The notes beneath the pieces were generated by a model. That model was not told the origin of the DNA, made no database searches, and was given only the letters and a program-made list of their open reading frames with translations. A stretch of 64,000 nucleotides of DNA. It comes from Pomacea canaliculata (taxonomy: Eukaryota > Mollusca > Gastropoda > Architaenioglossa > Ampullariidae). Where the stretch lies: NCBI RefSeq assembly GCF_003073045.1, contig NC_037594.1, positions 28,632,737 to 28,696,736 of the forward strand, read 5' to 3'. Below are positions 59,707 through 64,000 of this stretch, piece by piece. Every line of letters begins with the position of its first letter. The stretch's first letter is position 1. A program made the translations under genes and the position numbers.

Positions 59707-62700
59707 CCCTGAACACGGGCCGCGGGTCGAAGATTTTTAGTACCTGTTAACTTCCCTGAATCGGTCCGAGATCAAAGGGTGACTAGGGTCAACCCACGTG
59801 TATGATCAAGGCACCTCAGCAAAAGACTAATAGAAACTCATCACTGTCTGACTCTGCTGGCGGCGGAAGTCGTCTCGATGAGACGTTAAGTTGTGAGAAG
59901 CAAACTTGTGGAGATCAAGTTGGTGGCCGTCAGGCATTGCTACAAGGTTCGTGGGGTGGGGGGTAAAGGTCTAAACAGCCTGGAATGTGAGGTCAAATGT
60001 CGTGTGCTGTAGGCGACCTTTCTATTACCGGTGCGTCCCACGCGCTGAGAGATACACAGGCTGAAACACGTGACCTTTATCGGGCAAAAACGTATTAATC
60101 TCTTCTGACAAACTTTCACATAAACATCTCTTGAGTATGAACATCTTTAATTCGTAGCTCGCCCGTGAAACGTGTTGACTAGACAAAAGTAGAGCTAAGT
60201 AATCATAAACACTGCAAAATCCCAAATCCATTTCCGATTGTAAGATGTAGTAAATCGAAGTCTAGTTGCACTTTATATACATGTCTCGAGACAAGAAACC
60301 ATCAACATCAGTGTCCTAGAGTAAGCGTTTGACAAATGTGGGACAATAAAGGAAGTGTCACTAACTAGTTAATACTTCGATCATTTACAATGCAAATGTT
60401 GTCAAGACTTAAAACATGTAGTCGTCTGTCAAGAATATGTATTTTTTTTAATTTTCTATTTCCATGAGGTTTTTATTTAAAATGCGTTTATTGAAATTAT
60501 GTAGCTGTATGCTAAAGTCAGCCTGCTCGTTTGCAAAATGTGCCTCAGTGGTAGTGTTGAGACTAATTTTTATTACTTTTATTGATTCGGTGGCTAACTG
60601 ATCTTCTATCATTGTGTTTGGTTAGTGCTTCCTTTCTTTGACTAATAATCATGTTTATTGTTTGGAACATGCTGCAGCTCCATGACAGAAACTATAGACA
60701 GACTAAATCCCCCGCAGCCATACAACATATTCTCAAATAACAAACACTTCTACAAAGATAATGGTTTACACACATAGAAAATTACAGACACAGTCATGCA
60801 CTTTTATGGTCAAGACATGGTCACAGGGAAGTCGTCGTCCTTACAAGATGTGTCTTAAACTTAAACTTAAAGATGGAAAGACAATCAGAATCTGCATCGA
60901 GTAGTGTTAAAACAGTTATGCATTTTAACAGCACATGCACCTACTTCTCTGCACCATACATGTTCATTTAGCAAAACTAGTTTCGTGAAAAGGAATTTAT
61001 TGCATTTAGAATATACAATCTGCGTGTGACCCAGCAAATTCCTTTTACCAATATACATAAAAAAAATTTCAGATCTTTCAGATCTCCTCTCAGCGTTAGA
61101 AAGAAATATTTTATTTACTTCCCAAAATTAATTTGATTATATACAAAGGAAATGGGGTTTCAGTTTATTCCATAAAGAATTACGAAAAGATGTATTTTTA
61201 AAGGAATCATTTTAATTGCTTCTTTAACCTAATAATCACCATTTGTTTAAATTTAAAAAATGCATTTCAGAAAGAACTAACTCGTATCACTCTGGTGTTG
61301 GTTGGCAGTTTGATAGCAAGTGATAGAGTGAGAGAAAGCGACTGTTCCTGAAAAAAGTGAGGTCTACATCACTTCATTTCCCCACGTCCTGAAAATGTTC
61401 GGGAAAACTCTTTATATACATATGTACACAGAAATAGAGAGCAAAAACTAAAAACAGGAGAAAAACACAGACGCAGACAATGTCAATGCTGCTTCAATGT
61501 CTGCATGTGTCCAACCACGTAAAATGCAGTTTTACTCTAACATCACATTGGTGTTGTCTTGATGTCTCACCTGACTGAGCAGACCTCAAAGTTTGGCTGA
61601 AAACCTTGTGAACCAATCCCCTCCACATCTCTTAGTTGACTAGATAGCCTTGTTACAGTAAAACAATGGTGTGAGCTAAAACACTCTGGGGCTTCATCGT
61701 AGCACTCTAAACTGTCTTGGACATGTATTGTTAATGACCTTACAATGAATTAGTAATTTATAACACATGATAGACCCTGGTCAATATTCAAGTTGCTTAA
61801 ACATTTCAAACAAAGTAAAGACTGAACATTTCCTTTTGTCTGCTGATGTGTAACTAGGTAGAACAGACGACAGTAATTATTTCAGTGTTGTATTCAATCT
61901 CGCAATCTTTCTTAAGGACATGATTGAAACACTCTCTATCCTAAAAATACTGTTTCCTTTGACTTGAAAAAAAAACCCACTGTTTCTTCGACTTAAATAC
62001 TACTGTTGTTTCTGCGATTTAAAAAATGTTTCTAATTTCTTATAAACTATATTTTCTGTTAATTCAGAGCACCATTGTTCTCTGCCAAGTAAAAGCACTT
62101 TGATTTCATGTCACATGAAATTGTTTTTCGTTGCTAAGCAGTCGAGACTTGCAGCTCATAATACACATGGCGCTCAGTGTCTTACACAATACTTGATCCT
62201 CCAGAATTGGAGTAAATTTACGGAGCATCCAAAGCGTCTGTAATCGAAAGTACAAATCATTTATTGATAAGTTTGTTAATAATTAATTGACACATCAGAC
62301 AGCAGAGGAGGTAAATCTCACTACTCACTACTACCAACACAACAATTATTAACACTATTACAATTAATTTCTCCTCATTTATGCATCACCATTATGGTTA
62401 TATACATTTCAATAGTAATACTTAACATAAATATAAAATCTGCATGTGTATTGATAATTGATAATTCTATCCCAGTCTGTGAGAAAATTTGCAATCACGT
62501 ATTATAGAAGTAAATATATGCTTCTCTTTCCGTCTTTCACATTGGTATATGTTGAACGTTAGTCGATAAAATTTCTGAATTTTCGGTTTCTTTGACAAAT
62601 AATTTTTAGAAAAGGAGATAATCGAATAAAAGCATACGAGATATTAGAAAGTGGTTTTAAATTAAACAGAAACACTCTTCAGCGAGGATACATGTTAGAA

Positions 62701-62808
62701 AAGTATCAGAAACTGTAATACAATGAGAATAAATTTCCATTTAAAACTCTTTGAATTTCAGACATTAATAAGAATACATGGGAAATATACTGATTATTTT
62801 CACTACCT
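59707..62808. other. Stretch without supported gene
   Basis: A GC-richer patch at about 59780-60010, ending near GATGAGACGTTAAG, may be another decayed SINE. The rest is AT-rich. TTTATT at about 62259 on the + strand could be the poly(A) signal (AATAAA) of the - strand gene to the right. Confidence 0.35.
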
Positions 62809-63380
62809 TCATTCCTCACTGATTTCATTGTCGTCTCTGGTTTTTAGACACTTTTCTTTTTCATTGACGGGATCACCTTTTTCCACGTCATGGTTATTCG
62901 TCTGCTTTGTTCTTCGTTGGTGTCTGCATGAGGTTAATTAAAATAAATGAATATAGTTGAAATAGGGTAAGGCAAACAAAAATGGCTTAAGCACACACTC
63001 TTTCTCACTGTGTGTCTCTGTCTTTCTCTCTCACACGTGTTTGAACGCCGTGTTTATGCAATGTTTACATTCGTCTGTTATATATACAGACTCATCCCAC
63101 TGGGACTTGTCTCCCCCTACCTCATTCCCTGTGTGGTGTGCGAATGCTTGTATGTCTTGTGCTATGTATTCAGTTTTCATTGTCGACACCTGTGTTGACC
63201 AAATAAATATGTATGATTTTGTTATAACTACAGTACAGCTTTTGAGAAAGTTAATAGAAACTCACAGTCTCCTCCAAAAGAAAGCTGCAAGAATGACAAG
63301 TACAAGGAGGACGACTATGACAAAGGCAGAGCTGACACCAACAGTCACACCATTCCCCTCTTGTCCACTCTGAAGTTTGT
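62809..63380 (-). CDS. Single-pass membrane protein, last two coding exons (partial gene)
   Basis: Read on the - strand. Exon 63380-63266 follows acceptor TTTTTAG, enters with two codon bases, and encodes KLQSGQEGNGVTVGVSSA followed by a strong TM helix (FVIVVLLVLVILAAFFW) and stop-transfer RR, ending at donor GTGAGT with two bases (CT). Exon 62923-62809 follows acceptor CTCATGCAG, supplies the third base (CTA, Leu) and continues in frame for a 37-residue polar tail (HQRRTKQTNNHDVEKGDP, later KTRDDNEISEE) to TGA. Phase, donor, acceptor and sense all agree, so the join is well supported. The topology fits a type I receptor or adhesion protein with a short cytoplasmic tail and no kinase or phosphatase domain. 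The ectodomain lies beyond the window and the family is not recognised. Confidence 0.68.
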
Positions 63381-64000
63381 CTAAAAATAATAAAAATTAA
63401 TGCATATATGAATTATTTACTAAAAACTTGCATTTTTAAAACAGCTGGTTTTAGAAAGAAATTTAAATTCTAAATGCTAAACTATCAACCATTACCCATT
63501 AGCATGCTAAACGACTCCTATATTACTCATTACCATTACCATGCTTAGCATCGGAAATTAGTTAAATTGCATAACATAATTTTCATAAAAAATCTTCATG
63601 ATAGAAACAGAAAGTATTTTACAAGCTACACCTGGTTAAACTAGCAAAACAAAATGCATTATTTATGTATGTGTATGTGTGAGTTGGCGGGTGGATGTAG
63701 GTACAAGCTGCTGCTCATTTACACCCATTCTGCCAACATGCTAGGCTGCACTTTAAATCAGCTTTATACATAGTTCTCCCATAAAGCAGACCTAAAAACA
63801 AATAAAGATTCAAACAGAGAACTAAAGATTGGCTGGCTTCACAAGTTAAACTCTTAGTAAAAGGGAGGTAATTTATGAGATGTAAAATGACCAAATATTT
63901 AAGTGTTTACAGTACTATAATTGTGTGAAAATTATTTGGTTTTGAAGAAAGTTTAGTCAAACCATAACCACTTCTTGTTCTGTATTGCGGCCTCTTCCTC
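63381..64000. other. Upstream intron of the - strand membrane protein gene
   Basis: No further exon was identified. The preceding exon must end with one codon base before a - strand GT donor, and no convincing case was seen. A short open - strand stretch at 63958-64000 runs off the window edge and is unresolved. Confidence 0.4.

Overview
This window looks like an intron-rich animal nuclear genome, AT-biased, with spliced exons, AATAAA polyadenylation signals, long microsatellites and several classes of transposon remnant. Nothing bacterial, such as operons or Shine-Dalgarno starts, was seen. The microsatellite-rich, SINE-rich style suggests a mollusc, perhaps a gastropod, but that is inference and the species cannot be named from the sequence.

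Layout. At 2110-2307 lies the terminal coding exon of an asparagine synthetase (ASNS, + strand), followed by its 3' UTR. From 2.6 to 32 kb the window is mostly non-coding. It holds microsatellites, a CRE-bearing minisatellite (16.66-16.83 kb), two copies of a THAP-encoding TTAA-flanked element, a housekeeping-type promoter with a short first coding exon (12.0-12.16 kb), a candidate exon at 19.0 kb, a CRE/E-box/TATA promoter-like region (22.34 kb) and a small Lys-rich ORF with its own poly(A) signal (24.84-25.03 kb). At 32,441-32,833 there is a clear intact gene for a secreted, prohormone-like protein with a signal peptide and dibasic sites.

The main feature is 34.2-58.9 kb. Three head-to-tail blocks each carry one copy of a nine-exon, about 490-codon membrane transporter whose TM2-TM5 and TM11-12 segments resemble the SLC16/monocarboxylate-transporter branch of the major facilitator superfamily. 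Exon phases and splice sites are conserved between copies. Each copy has at least one 1-base indel in a different coding exon, so none reads through without a break as given. Comparing the three copies also exposes transposon insertions by their empty sites: a THAP/TTAA element, a solo LTR and a 45-bp non-LTR retrotransposon tail, all private to the middle copy, and a tRNA-type SINE shared by all three.

From 59 kb on there is a hAT-like remnant. On the - strand the last two coding exons of an unrecognised single-pass membrane protein follow: a TM exon at 63,266-63,380 and a cytoplasmic tail exon at 62,809-62,923.
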